A DNA stretch of 64,000 nucleotides from Warburgia ugandensis (lineage: Eukaryota; Streptophyta; Magnoliopsida; Canellales; Canellaceae): the NCBI GenBank assembly GCA_035236585.1, contig CP141130.1:75153944-75217943 (forward strand), given 5' to 3'. The notes under the pieces are model-generated. The model ran no database searches, had not been told where the DNA came from, and saw nothing but the letters and a program-made list of their open reading frames with translations. The position numbers and the translations under genes were made by a program. Below are positions 12,901 to 24,900 of the stretch, piece after piece; positions within the stretch are counted from its first letter, which is position 1; each line of letters begins with the position of its first letter.

Positions 12901-15900
12901 CGGTAGACTTCAACAAGTATTTGAATCAAGCTATGGATCACCTAAACCACATAACGAGATTAAAGTTTATACTTCCCAAGAGTTTCCATATCCATATTAA
13001 GGTCTCACTTTTGCTTGCATTGTCTCTACCTTTTTTTCAGAACCGATGTCTCAAATCTACTGAAACTCTGCAGTGAGGAAGCTAAAAATAGCAGTTTGGC
13101 CATCATTGAAGATATTATGACAACTTCTCCAAGGAATTATGCACTTCGATGCAGAGAGTTTTCATGAACTTTGACTTTATAATTGTACCCTTGGAAAGAT
13201 CATACTTTCTTCCTACTTTAGATAGTTACTCACTGTGATGAACTCAAGAGCTCATGCTTTTTCAGGGTAAGTTGGACGTCTTCTTTTTCCTAGAGTATAG
13301 AAACTGTTTTGAGGTGATATATGCTACAACAATCAAAACCCAATCTTCAGTTTCTAATAACTCATCATGTATATAAAATCCCCTTAAAACACAATAGACA
13401 AGCTCTAAACAGTCTAGAATCTTAATTAAAATATTAATTCTTGATTGTAGTCTAATCCTAATAGAAGGGAATCCTTGGTGCAATGGTAAAGTTGGCGTCG
13501 TGTGACCTTAAGGTCACGGGTTTGAGGCATGGAAACAGCCTCTTGCAATACAAGTTAAGGCTGTCTACTACTGACCCATTGCAGTCCGCCCCTTCCCCAA
13601 ACCCTGCATATGTGGGAGCTTTGTGGACTGGGCTACCCTTTTTAGTCTAATCCTAATCCTTGAATTGACCAAAGAAATAGAACTGAATCTGTAGGTTGGT
13701 TATACTTTGAAATCCTTCAAATTCATTAGCTGCACTCCACCTGACCTACTGATATTAACTTAATAAATACTATGACTTTGGGCTACTTTTGCAACCTCAA
13801 ATGATGACATCCTGAAAACCAAAGCATATTTTGTCACAGAGAGAAAAAAAAAACTCAATAAAATGAGTCATTCATCAAAGTGAAAAGCTATCCTTGATAG
13901 AGTTTTGATGTTATTTAAAGAATCAATTTATTCTACTCCATTAAATCTCCATTGTTAAAGACAACTCATCCTTGGGTTCTTTCAGATGAATGTTGTAAGC
14001 TTTATTTTACTTGTCTTACATTGTAATCAAAATCTGCAATCTAAAAGAGTGACCAAGCAACTTCTCCTACTCGTGAATAGAAAAGGTTGAGAACAATGAA
14101 GGTACAACTTTTCAATGTCTTGCCTCCTTTTGACGACTCAAAATGGAAACTTTTCTCTCTGAAAATTAACTCCAAAATATGGAAAATGTTGACATAAATA
14201 AAAAAATGTTGATTGGAAACAATTTGCTTTTACCAAATTAACACAAAATCAGCTGCTAGATCAAATTCTACATATGATACAAAGATCTAATGATCCTTAA
14301 AATAAAGAGCTGTAACCTAACTCTTCTAAAACATTCAACCAAATACAGGAAATCAAAACCTAAGCAAGTCTATGGAAAATTTCAGGGCAGTTTGGAACCT
14401 TAACTGTGTGTAAGAGTCTAACAACATGCTTGAGCAAGACAATCCCACAACTGTCCCATCCTGAATTTTAACTATACAAAAGCTTTCCCTAATTACCTGA
14501 AAACTGTCCTAATTTTCTCATGGTACGATTTTGATGAATGATAAGGAAAAATAGAGAAGTATCAAAAGAGTACTACTGTGTGTTTTAGGAAAGTCTTTGA
14601 GATTAGCCAGAGATTATTTAAAAGAAGATACACTGAAACTTATGATTTTGGAAGTTGCCACCTTTTGGTATCGAGCCATGCAACAACTACTCACAAAGAA
14701 TTGTGAGGTAGTGACTATTTGGCTTCAAGGTCAAGCCAAGTGATACAGATCTGGATTCAAATCTGAAACCTAGCTTCTTGTACCAAAAGATATATTAATC
14801 AACTAATGGAGCATGAGTACCTTGGTGCACCAGAATGTAATTTTGATTAGAAAGAGAAGAGATAATCTCGACTCTAATAACTAAAGTAGACAACAAATAT
14901 AAAGCATAAAAGTGAAACGACTAACCATAGGAAAATATGTCTCACCACCCTTGACATTGTCACTTAAGTACATAAGCATTGTTGCTACACGCTGACCTCC
15001 ATGTTTCAAGTTATACTGCATTTATGAGTAAATGCTTCTTAGATGTCCATGAAATCCAAACTAGGGCATAAATGAGATCCAGATAGGAACTTACAGTGTC
15101 AGAAAAATAGTCATGATGTGGCATATAGAATTGATTCTTTTCATACCTGCAGTTGTCCAGATGTTAGCTCTCGTGATGGAATGCATTGCCTTTCCTATCA
15201 AAAAGGGAATTTATGCTTGCAGTCACTTGTTTTAACAACACACTCTCTTTATTTATGCTTTTGTTAGAAAGTGTTACAGTTCCCAAAAGTCTATGAACAA
15301 CCAATGCAAGTGCTTCATAAATAGTGGCATCACTAAAACATGACAGTCTAAATATCAATTTCCCTTCATATGTGAGAAAATTTTGGTGTTGTACCTCAAA
15401 ACTTGAATTAGCTCTGCATTTTCAGCTGGTACTTGAGAAAATACAGCAATTCGTTTTTCAATTGCCTGAATCAAAGAATAAACAAAAGAAATTAAATTAA
15501 ATAACTTGACCTTGATGGAAGCACAATGGACTGGAACATAAATGGAAAATCTTCAATAAGCTGAAGTATCACAAGAAGAGGCCCTTCACAAATATAAACA
15601 TTTAGATGCAGGCTTCTCAAACTTCAGCCCACAAAATTTGGAAAGGATAGAACACTTGCAACAGCAACCTTAACATTGAGAACACAAACTTAAAGAATGA
15701 TCTGACAGAAGATGATGGAACTAATAAGCATAACAAATCATGGAGAAATTCAGAGCAGGAAATTCAGATAAGAAGCAGCATGTCAAACTGTACTGCAACG
15801 AAGTGAGGCCCTTTGCCCCATAGTTGCCCCAAGCTACTGGGAAATTGGGGAAGCTTGCTCCTCTAAAGCACTTTGGAAGCTGGAAAAATTTGGGAAGAAT

Positions 15901-18900
15901 GCACCTAGCAAGACTGAAACCTCTCAACTTCAGTGCATAGAACATTTTTTTTATTATTTCTTGATATTTTCCCTGATTCCTCTTCAACTTTTTTGTAATT
16001 TTTTTTGCATTCTGCGCTTCCTGCTTCCCACCCTCCAAATATGCTCGCTTCCCTTTCCTGCTTCAGTTTCTGGTTCCCACACTCGAAAAATGAACTTAGC
16101 AATGCTGAACCTTGCAACCTGAAAGTATAGAACACTCTTTTCCGTTTATTTCTTGATATTTATCTAATTTTTCTTCATCTTTTTCATAATTTTTTTGTTC
16201 ACATTCTGTGCTTCCCGCTTGCCACCCTCAAAAAATTGCTCGCTTCCAGCTGCTTCCATTTCTGGTTCATCATCCGCTCCCCCCTCTGGTTACTATGCTT
16301 TGCTCTAGTGGCATAAGGCTGTTCACCCAGTCTTAGGTTGTGGGTTCTAGTCTGCTGATATGCCAGTTCTAGGTTGCTCATCTCACCCAGGAGGATGGAC
16401 CAGTAGTAGCAGGATGTTTGAATGTGTACTTTCTTGTTACTCAAATAGAAGAAAACTCTCCCAGAATGGTGTAGAACATAGTCTTATATCCAGAATCTTA
16501 TTCAGAGTATGTGCCTGATGATGTCCATATTCTAAATACATATATTACACATATCATTTTCTCCATTGCTTTCTAGTGTTTAACAGGGTGACAGTACCCA
16601 GAGTTTCAAATATTTGTAAGATTCATTACTTTTGAAATCGTGAATAAAATAATAGAGGGCTTCAACCATTAAGTTTCCAACTTAGGAAGTAGTGAAGTTC
16701 AGTTTGTAACTTCTGCACCCATTTTTACAACTAGGCTGTTTGGACAGTCAAAAGTTAAACCCAACCAACCTGTTCAAGATCTAGACGTCCTGGACGTCCT
16801 GGACAGTTTTCTATGAACCAGATATTTTTTTGCATTGTTCTAGAGTTCTTTTCTTTTTTTTCTCTTTGGGGTTGGTTATAGAGGTCTTTTTAAGTAATAT
16901 TTAAACTCAAGACTCGAAAAACTTGTATGTGAAATATTTACAGTATTTCCGGCAATCTTTATTTTAATTTGAACTCTCCTTTCATTCTTTCCATGCAAGG
17001 AATTAAGGAGTCAAGTCTCAGCCTATTCATAACCAAGAATAGCTCACAGTCATATTATGAGTGCCGGCAACAGTCTATTGGATTTGATTATCATACACTT
17101 GAAAAAGCTTCTGGAAGTAAATACAATCATGTTCATTATTAGTTCCAATAAGATCAACTGATGAAGCCATTATCAAACAATAGTTCATGGACAAAATTTC
17201 TCTATGCAACATCCAGAATGAACCCAATCAAGTCCTCAGAAAGAAACAGTTTATACATTAGTGGCAGATCGATTGTTTCTTTCTGTTTAGGGTCCAAAAA
17301 CAAAGGGCTTCGAACAAGAGCAATATTCAGGCTGCTATACTAACTGAAGCACACTTAGCCACAGCAACTTGACTGAGCAGCATGTAGATTCTGCTTCTTT
17401 ATCAATGTCCTTAATGTTTGCAAGACTTGAAAGTTGAAACTATTAGCACAAAATGCTTAGGCTTTTCCATGGGCACAATTCTTTGGTTGAGCTAACAAGT
17501 TCCTGTAGTAATATCCCCTACTCAAAGCTTGGTCACTTGGGTTGGCTCTCCAGTCACATTTAAGGCACAGACGTGTAATCCCAGAGGGAAATGCTGCAGT
17601 TGGCATACTTAGCATTCAAGTAAAATGGTATTTACAATGAAAACAGGAATGGAAAAAGCTTGTTGTGCATAAAGTATACCCAATCTCTTGAAGATTGTAA
17701 TAAAGGATAGATGATGGGGACATCTTTGTAATTTCAACTTTTAGTAGTTTCATATTTGGTAACTTTTTTAGCATTTTATTAGGATTTTTAGTCTATTGAG
17801 TGTTACGCTGTATTAAGCAGTTTTGGATGTTAATGAAATTTGTTATTCTCTCCTTCACTCTTCACTTTCCTTTTTGCTATACTTTTCTTTTCTCTTTCTT
17901 CTCTAAAGGCTACACTTCTATTTAGTTCCACATCAAATTTGGTATCATAGCCAAAGGCTGGTTTCAAAATCATCATCAGATCATTGTCTCCTCTCCATTG
18001 TTCTGATCTGTAAACTAAGCACCTTCTCCTGCAGCAAGCCAGGTTGCAACAGCCGGAGGAACGATAACAATCCAACAGATCGCTCTCCATTACACTCTGA
18101 AGTTTTCTCTCTCTGACAATCTACTCTAGATCTATTTGGTTATGAGCCTTCCATCCCTCTTCTCAAAAAAAAAAAAGGGAAAAGAGAAGGAAAAAAGAAA
18201 CCTGTTCAAAGAAGCTCTCTCTCTTTTGCTATCCAGATATCTTAAACCATAGGGAAGACAACTTCTGGCAAGCTGCAACAGATCGATGTTTTTTCCTCCC
18301 TCTAGATATCTTTCTTCCCAAAGATCTCCATTTCTCTCTGCTCTCTCCACTCTCAAACCTTTCTGGGTTTTACAATGGCTAGCATGCAGTACCCAATGGA
18401 CAGGTATACGGCGGCAGGTGTGGACGACAAAGTTGATCCTCGGCAACAGGCAAGACTTTTTGATTTGGTGTTGTTGTGGATCATTTTTCTAAGATGACCC
18501 TTCTTTTTTTTTTTTCCTTATGTTAAAACTTCTGATGCTTCTAAGATTGCAAGGCTTTATTTTGATGAGATTATGAAATTATATAGTCTCCACAAAACCA
18601 TCATGTCCGATAGAGATGTGCATTTCATGAGTTACTTTTGGAAGACCCTTTGGCACATGATAGGTACTAGGTTGAAATTCCCTACAGCCTACCACCCTCT
18701 GACTTATGATCATATTGAGGTTGTTAATAGGAGCTTAGGCAACCTTCTATGTTGTCTCATTGGTGATCACTCTTAGTTTGCACATAATAGTTCAATGAAC
18801 AGGTCTATAGGCATGAGTCTCTTTTAAGTTGTATATGGTTATAAACCTAGGAAACTTTTAGATCTTATCTCCATGTTAGGTTGTTTGAGTCAATTGAGTC

Positions 18901-21900
18901 TTTTGCACGTAAGGTCAAGGATTTGCATGTTGAGATTGCTAAGAGAATTCAAGCTAGTAATGCCTAACACAAACTTAGAGCTAATGCACATAAACGTCAT
19001 ATTGAATTTAACATAGGTGACTATGTCATGATTCAAATTAAGCCTGAACAATTTCCTTCCAGCATCGTTCGCAAGTTGCAAGCCCATAGTACAAAACCTT
19101 TCAAGGTATTACAAAGGATTAGACCTAATGTCATTAATATTCTCCAGGATCATGACATTACTTTTACTTTTAATGTTGACGACTTGATTGCATGTAAAGG
19201 ATGCTTTACCACTCCTGCTGACCCATTTTCTCGAGACTCTGTTGATTCCACTCTATACCCAACCCCTCATCTAACTTCCCATCAGCCATATCTTTGAAAC
19301 TTGTTCCTTTGCTTGTGATACCAACACAAAAAGAACATATTGATCTTATTTTAGATGAGCAGGTTGTTTTTACTAGGAAAGGTGAAGATTAGCAATTTCT
19401 AGTGCATTAGGAGGGCCGACCAAAGTCTAATTGCACTTGGATTTCTAGAGATGCTCTGCACTAGCTAAATCTTTATATAAAAGGGCAGCCCCGGAGCAAG
19501 AAGCTCCCGCCTGTGCGGGATTTGGGGAAGGGGCAGACCACAAGAGCCTATAGTACGCAGCCTTACCTTGTATTTTTACAATAGGCTATTTCCACTCCTT
19601 GAACCCGTCATGACGACAACTTTTACAGTTACACCAAGGCTCCCCTTCAACTAAATCCTTATATATGGGTATAATACTGTAGCTCCCAGATGTCTCCGCT
19701 ATGAGATTCTCATTTTTTTCAATCCACGACGTTCTAACACAAACCGTAGGCCACCCATCACACATGTGCATGCATGAAGACATCAATCCTTGGCCCCAGC
19801 CACTATTTTATGGATAGACACTTGAGGACCATATACCTAGAGTTCACTTGATCGAGTCAAGTTTTTTTCCCCCCACCCCGAATGGATTGATAGGGACATC
19901 TTTGTAATGCTTTTAGTAGTTTTATATTTGATAATGTGTTTTTAGAGTTATATTAGGGCTTTTAGTCTATTTCAAGTTAAGTATTATGATGTACTAAGTA
20001 GTTTTGGTTGTTGTTGAAATTTGTTCTTCTTCCTTCACTCTTCCCTTTTCTTTCTCTTTCTTCTCTAAAGGCTATACTTCCGTTTAGCTCCACATCAACA
20101 GGATCCAACGTTATTACTCAATTTGACTACTATGTTACATAATATTTCCCCAAAGAAATATTTACGACATACTTTCTCAAATTTAACATACTAAGCATTG
20201 CATTGCAACTCAAGTATCATCTCCAAATTAGGAAGTGCTGAAGATCATCTTTTCCTTCAACAAGCTTCAATTGACTCATTCCTCTGTGCACTTGATCATG
20301 GAAGCGAATAATAATTCTACTTGTTTCTCATGAATCATATTAAAAACATTGTCAAACTGATGTAGGAACATCGTCCTATGAAAATATAGAAGGCATAACC
20401 CAATCTTTCATGCACAAGACGGATCATCCAAAGGATACACATGTATACAAAGGAAGAAGAAAGCAAAGGCTTGAAGATTGGGTTGAATAGAGTTTTGCTA
20501 CCTTTTCTTTTCTTTAAAATTTATGTTGCTTAGGTTTGTAGACACTATTTTAAGTATCTAGTCATATTTTAAGTTTTACATAAGTGAAGAGTGTAATGGC
20601 CTTTGGTCATAGTTTACTTGAGGGATAAGAAAAGTGATGCCCCCCTTATGTCTATAAAAGGGATTCAGCTTTCTTTTATGTAGTTTTGATTGATGGTTGA
20701 ATAAGATAAAGTTTTCTCACGTTTTCTTGCTCTTCTTCTATTCTTCTCTTTTTTCACTTCTAGTCAATGCTTAGATTGGTTCTTATTATTTCTAGTTAAG
20801 TTTTCACCTTTGCCTGGACGTATGAGGTAAAAAGATTAATCAAAAGAAGTGTTTTCTGGTTAAGAAGCACTTCAAAACCAGCATATTTTCTCCTGGAACT
20901 TGCTGGAATTTTTTCTTTTGAATCCCTAATTTCAACCCCTTTTACCCTTTTCTGCATTATTTGGTATCAGAGCCTAATGCTATGTTGAGTAGGACAGGCA
21001 AATCCTATCAAAATGGTTGCATAAATCGACCAACTTTCTACAAGACTTTTTACTATAAAAGAGCAACACAAAGAACAGTTAAATGATAGTAGCATTGATA
21101 GAGAGACACATGTGACACCTCATCCAAATTTTTATTTCCACTTTAAAAAGGTAAAAAACTTGAGTATACAAATGAAGGTCCTCAATCTTTTAATCTGTGA
21201 CTTGATAAATATGAACAAGCAAGAAATCTTGACAATGTGCTCTGTCCACTACTGACATATTTGCATTTTGCACAATCTAGAGATGTGGGCTACCAAACAA
21301 TTTAGTGAACATTCGCTTCACCAGCTTTCAACTCGCAAGAAGAACCACATAGCAAGAAAGATAGTCTTAAGTTGCATGGATCTGCCCTCACGTAGAAAGA
21401 GCTTCACTTTGGAAAACTTTACATTACTTGGAAAACATAAGCAGTTGTACTTTGCATCAGATATTGGGGCAACAGTATCCATATTCAGATTTTCATATGT
21501 CATCACATATTCCACCTTTGCTTTATATACTATGTCAGTCATGGACTGTTATATCACTATTTAGGTCTCTCCTTCCAGTAATGAGATTGGAACAAGCGAT
21601 TTCTTATGTTGCACAAAGAATCATAATATTTGATTCCCTACTCATTCACAAAGAGATTCAATACCAATAAGACAGATCCAGGAATTTTGTATGTTATAAA
21701 GTACAGGATAGAAAGATCCATCACATATAGACAGTGAAAAATGTAACAATCTCAATAAAACAAAGCATGGGCTTTGCTAGGAGAAGTTCTAAAAGACCTC
21801 CCACTTATGGTGGAGGCTGAGGATTAGAAGCAAAGATTAGAAGCTCTTTGCCACTAAAAGTTTTTTCATGAATAGACAACCTAAATGAGGTTGTCAGCAG

Positions 21901-24900
21901 ATAGAAATTTCTCAAGAGTCTTGGTAAGAGTCCACGCTCAAAATGTGTCATGACACATTCCTTGAACAAGCTCTTACTCAAGTGTGGACATACATTCTCC
22001 GAGTCACCTACCCAAACCCATTAAATTAATATTTTCATTCCTATAAATAAGGAGTTTATCAACTAATTATTCCTCAAATAAAATTTCATAAATAAGAAAT
22101 CTTAATTTGTATCTTACAATCAGTTCAATTATCAAAATACAATATTTACAATTCCAAGATTTCTTTCCCAAATGCAACCCCATAAATGAAATGTAGAAAA
22201 CCCTAATCTTCAAAGGATATAGAACCCATAGGGTGAAGCTCAAAATCAGGGTTCTTGTACTTCCATAAGGTGCAGAGCCAACTAAATATGACTATTTGAA
22301 AAATATTAATCCACAAGGGCGAGGTACATAGCCTGGCAAGCACAATCTGAATCCTGATAAACTTTAGGATTTTAAAAGTGTACTGGAAATAGAATTTAAA
22401 CCTATTTCTATGATATATACTAATATATATGAATAATTAATAACAAGTATAAGTATGCATACACATCATATCTCATCAATAAAGTCAGAACTATATTATA
22501 ATTCCTACAAGTCAAATCTGAAAAGTAGCACATCATACAATATCACAATCATAACTTCATATAAATAAAAACTTCATTCCAAGCATCAACTACTGTCAAA
22601 CAGCTGCTCCCAGATAGAAGTGAAACCATTCTCATTTATAGAGTCAAACAACTTTTCTTGATAAATGTCATAATATGATGGGGCATTCAATGTTCCCCCA
22701 ATGAAATATCTCTCCAATTCAAAAAGCTGTTCATTGAGTCAACCATTAAGTCAATAATCAGCGTTCATCTGAGTCAAATAGTTGTTCCCAATAAGTCTAC
22801 TATAATCACATTCCCAAATTATATAGCAGAGGAGCTTCCGTCTAACATGATCACAACCCTTAATTTATTGACTCAAACAGCTATTCCTAGTAAATTAAGT
22901 CACACATATCCACGCCATAATGTCCAAAATAATAGCACAATCAATTCACTCAAATCATGCACAACATTCGATATAAAATATTCTCCTCATGCAAAAAATT
23001 ATCATCATATAAGTAATGGTAAAGATACAAATAAGTACTCATAAAAATTATTCTACATATACTAAAATTTAGCATAGTAATAAATAGATCTTAGAACATA
23101 TGTTGGACTTAATAAAGGATTTTGTCATCTCGGAATAGTTGTTTAACTTACATGGACATTGATTATTAATAGTATAGTTAACTCTGTAAACAACTATTTG
23201 ACTTGAAGAGATATTTCATCAGAGTAGCACTGAATGTCCCATTATATTAGGACATTTATCAAGGATAGCTATTTGACTCAACAAATGAGAACATGCTGAT
23301 TGTTATTTAGGATTAGCTGTTTTGACTCGGATAATTAATCGGTGTTTGGAATGGAATTTGTATTTGTGGAAGTTGTGATTGTGATATCATGTGCTACTTT
23401 TCATATTTGACTTATAGGAATTATAATATGGTTCTAATTTTACTGATAAGATATAATATATGCATACTTGTTATTAATTATTCATCGATATTGGTATGTG
23501 TCATAGAAATAGGTTTAAAGCTTATTTTCAGTGCACTTTTGAAATCCTAAGTTTATTAGGCTTCAGAGTGTGACTGTTGGGCTGTGTTAGCATTTTTTAG
23601 GTAATCAAATTCAGCCAGCTTTGCACCGCACAGAAGTTCGAGAACCCTAATTTTGAGCTACATTATAAGTTTCTCTATCTTCCAAAAATTAGGGTTTTTT
23701 GCATTTCATTTTGGAGGTTGCATTTGGTAAAGAAATGTTGGAACTATATTAATTGTATTTCAATGACTGAACATATCGTGAGATACAAACTAGATTTGTG
23801 ATTTATGACATTTTATTTCAGAAATAATTAACTAATAAACTCCTTATTTGCATGAATGAATGATGTTAATTTAATGGGTTGGCTAGGTGACTTGGATAAC
23901 ATAGAATGCTCATCCCATATTTTGGCCTCCTCATCTTTGAGCTTTATGGCCTCAAAATAGCTCCAGCTGCCACAACTAGTTATAAAAAATACTTAATTGA
24001 TAAACTCCTAATTTACATGAATGAATGGTGTTAATTTAATGGGTAGCTAGGTGACTTGGATAACATAGAATGCTCATCCCATACTTTAGCCCCCTCATCT
24101 TTGAGCTTTATGGCTTCAAAATAGCTCCAGCTGCCACAACTAGTTATCCAACTCCTACTTTGGTTTGAGCCAAGTTGGAAAGCAAGTGGATTTATTATTT
24201 TTTCCAATCTCTCTCTCTTTTCAGCTTGGCTTGGCTTGGCACAGCTCGGCTTTGGCTTGGCTTGGGTTAGCTCAACTAAACTTGGCTTGGCTAGGCTCGG
24301 CCAACTAGCTTGGCTTTTCTACACAGTCAACTAGATAGGCTTTGATTGGCTTCGCTTTGGATGGGCTGGGCTGGGCTGCTCTAGATGGGCTGGCTTGGCT
24401 TTGTACTAGGCTGGTTATTGCTAGGATTAGCTCGGCTAGGCTTGGCTTAACTTGGCCAAGTAGCTTAGCTTGGCTTTGCTATGCTCTGCTCAACATTGCA
24501 TGGCTTAGCTTGGCTCGGCTTGGCTTGGCATCTTCGGCTCAACTCTGCTTTGGCTTGAATCCGGCTCAGCTCCACTTGGCTTGGCTAGGCTTACTTTTGC
24601 TTGACTGGGCTAGGGATGGGCATGCCTTGTGCTGGGTTTTATTGGGTTAGGAATTATTGGCCGGACCAGGCTTAGCTGGCTTGGTCTGGGCTGGGCATGG
24701 GTGGTGCAATTAGTTGGGCTGGGTATGACAGTCTGCGGCTGGGCTTATCTGGGCTGGCATGACAGGTCTGGGGCTGGCATAGGGCAGGGCTATTAGGCTT
24801 AACTGGGCTTGGCAGGCAGGGCTTTGCAGATTTGGGCTGGTAAGCTTAATTGGCTGGGCAAAGGAGGCTGGGTTGTTGGCCTTAACTGGCATGGACTGAC

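Larger units (their letters stand above)
10175..14925 (-). other. P4H1 intron 10 (4.75 kb)
   Basis: The intron contains a tandem duplication at 11082-11246, a hAT element at 11344-12735 and an Au SINE at 13463-13642. The rest (10175-11081, 12744-13447, 13658-14925) is A+T-rich sequence in which I recognise nothing. Confidence 0.9.
17712..20097 (+). mobile_element. Internally deleted Ty3/gypsy element with both LTRs
   Basis: The 5' LTR at 17712-17935 and 3' LTR at 19888-20097 align along their length: TGATGGGGACATCTTTGTAA against TGATAGGGACATCTTTGTAA at the start, CCACATCA at both ends. A tRNA-Met primer site follows the 5' LTR. Only the last part of pol (integrase) is kept, so gag, protease, RT and RNase H are largely deleted. 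An Au SINE is inserted upstream of the 3' LTR. Flanks ATAGA and ACAGG are a poor match for a target duplication. The element lies in P4H1 intron 7. Confidence 0.9.
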
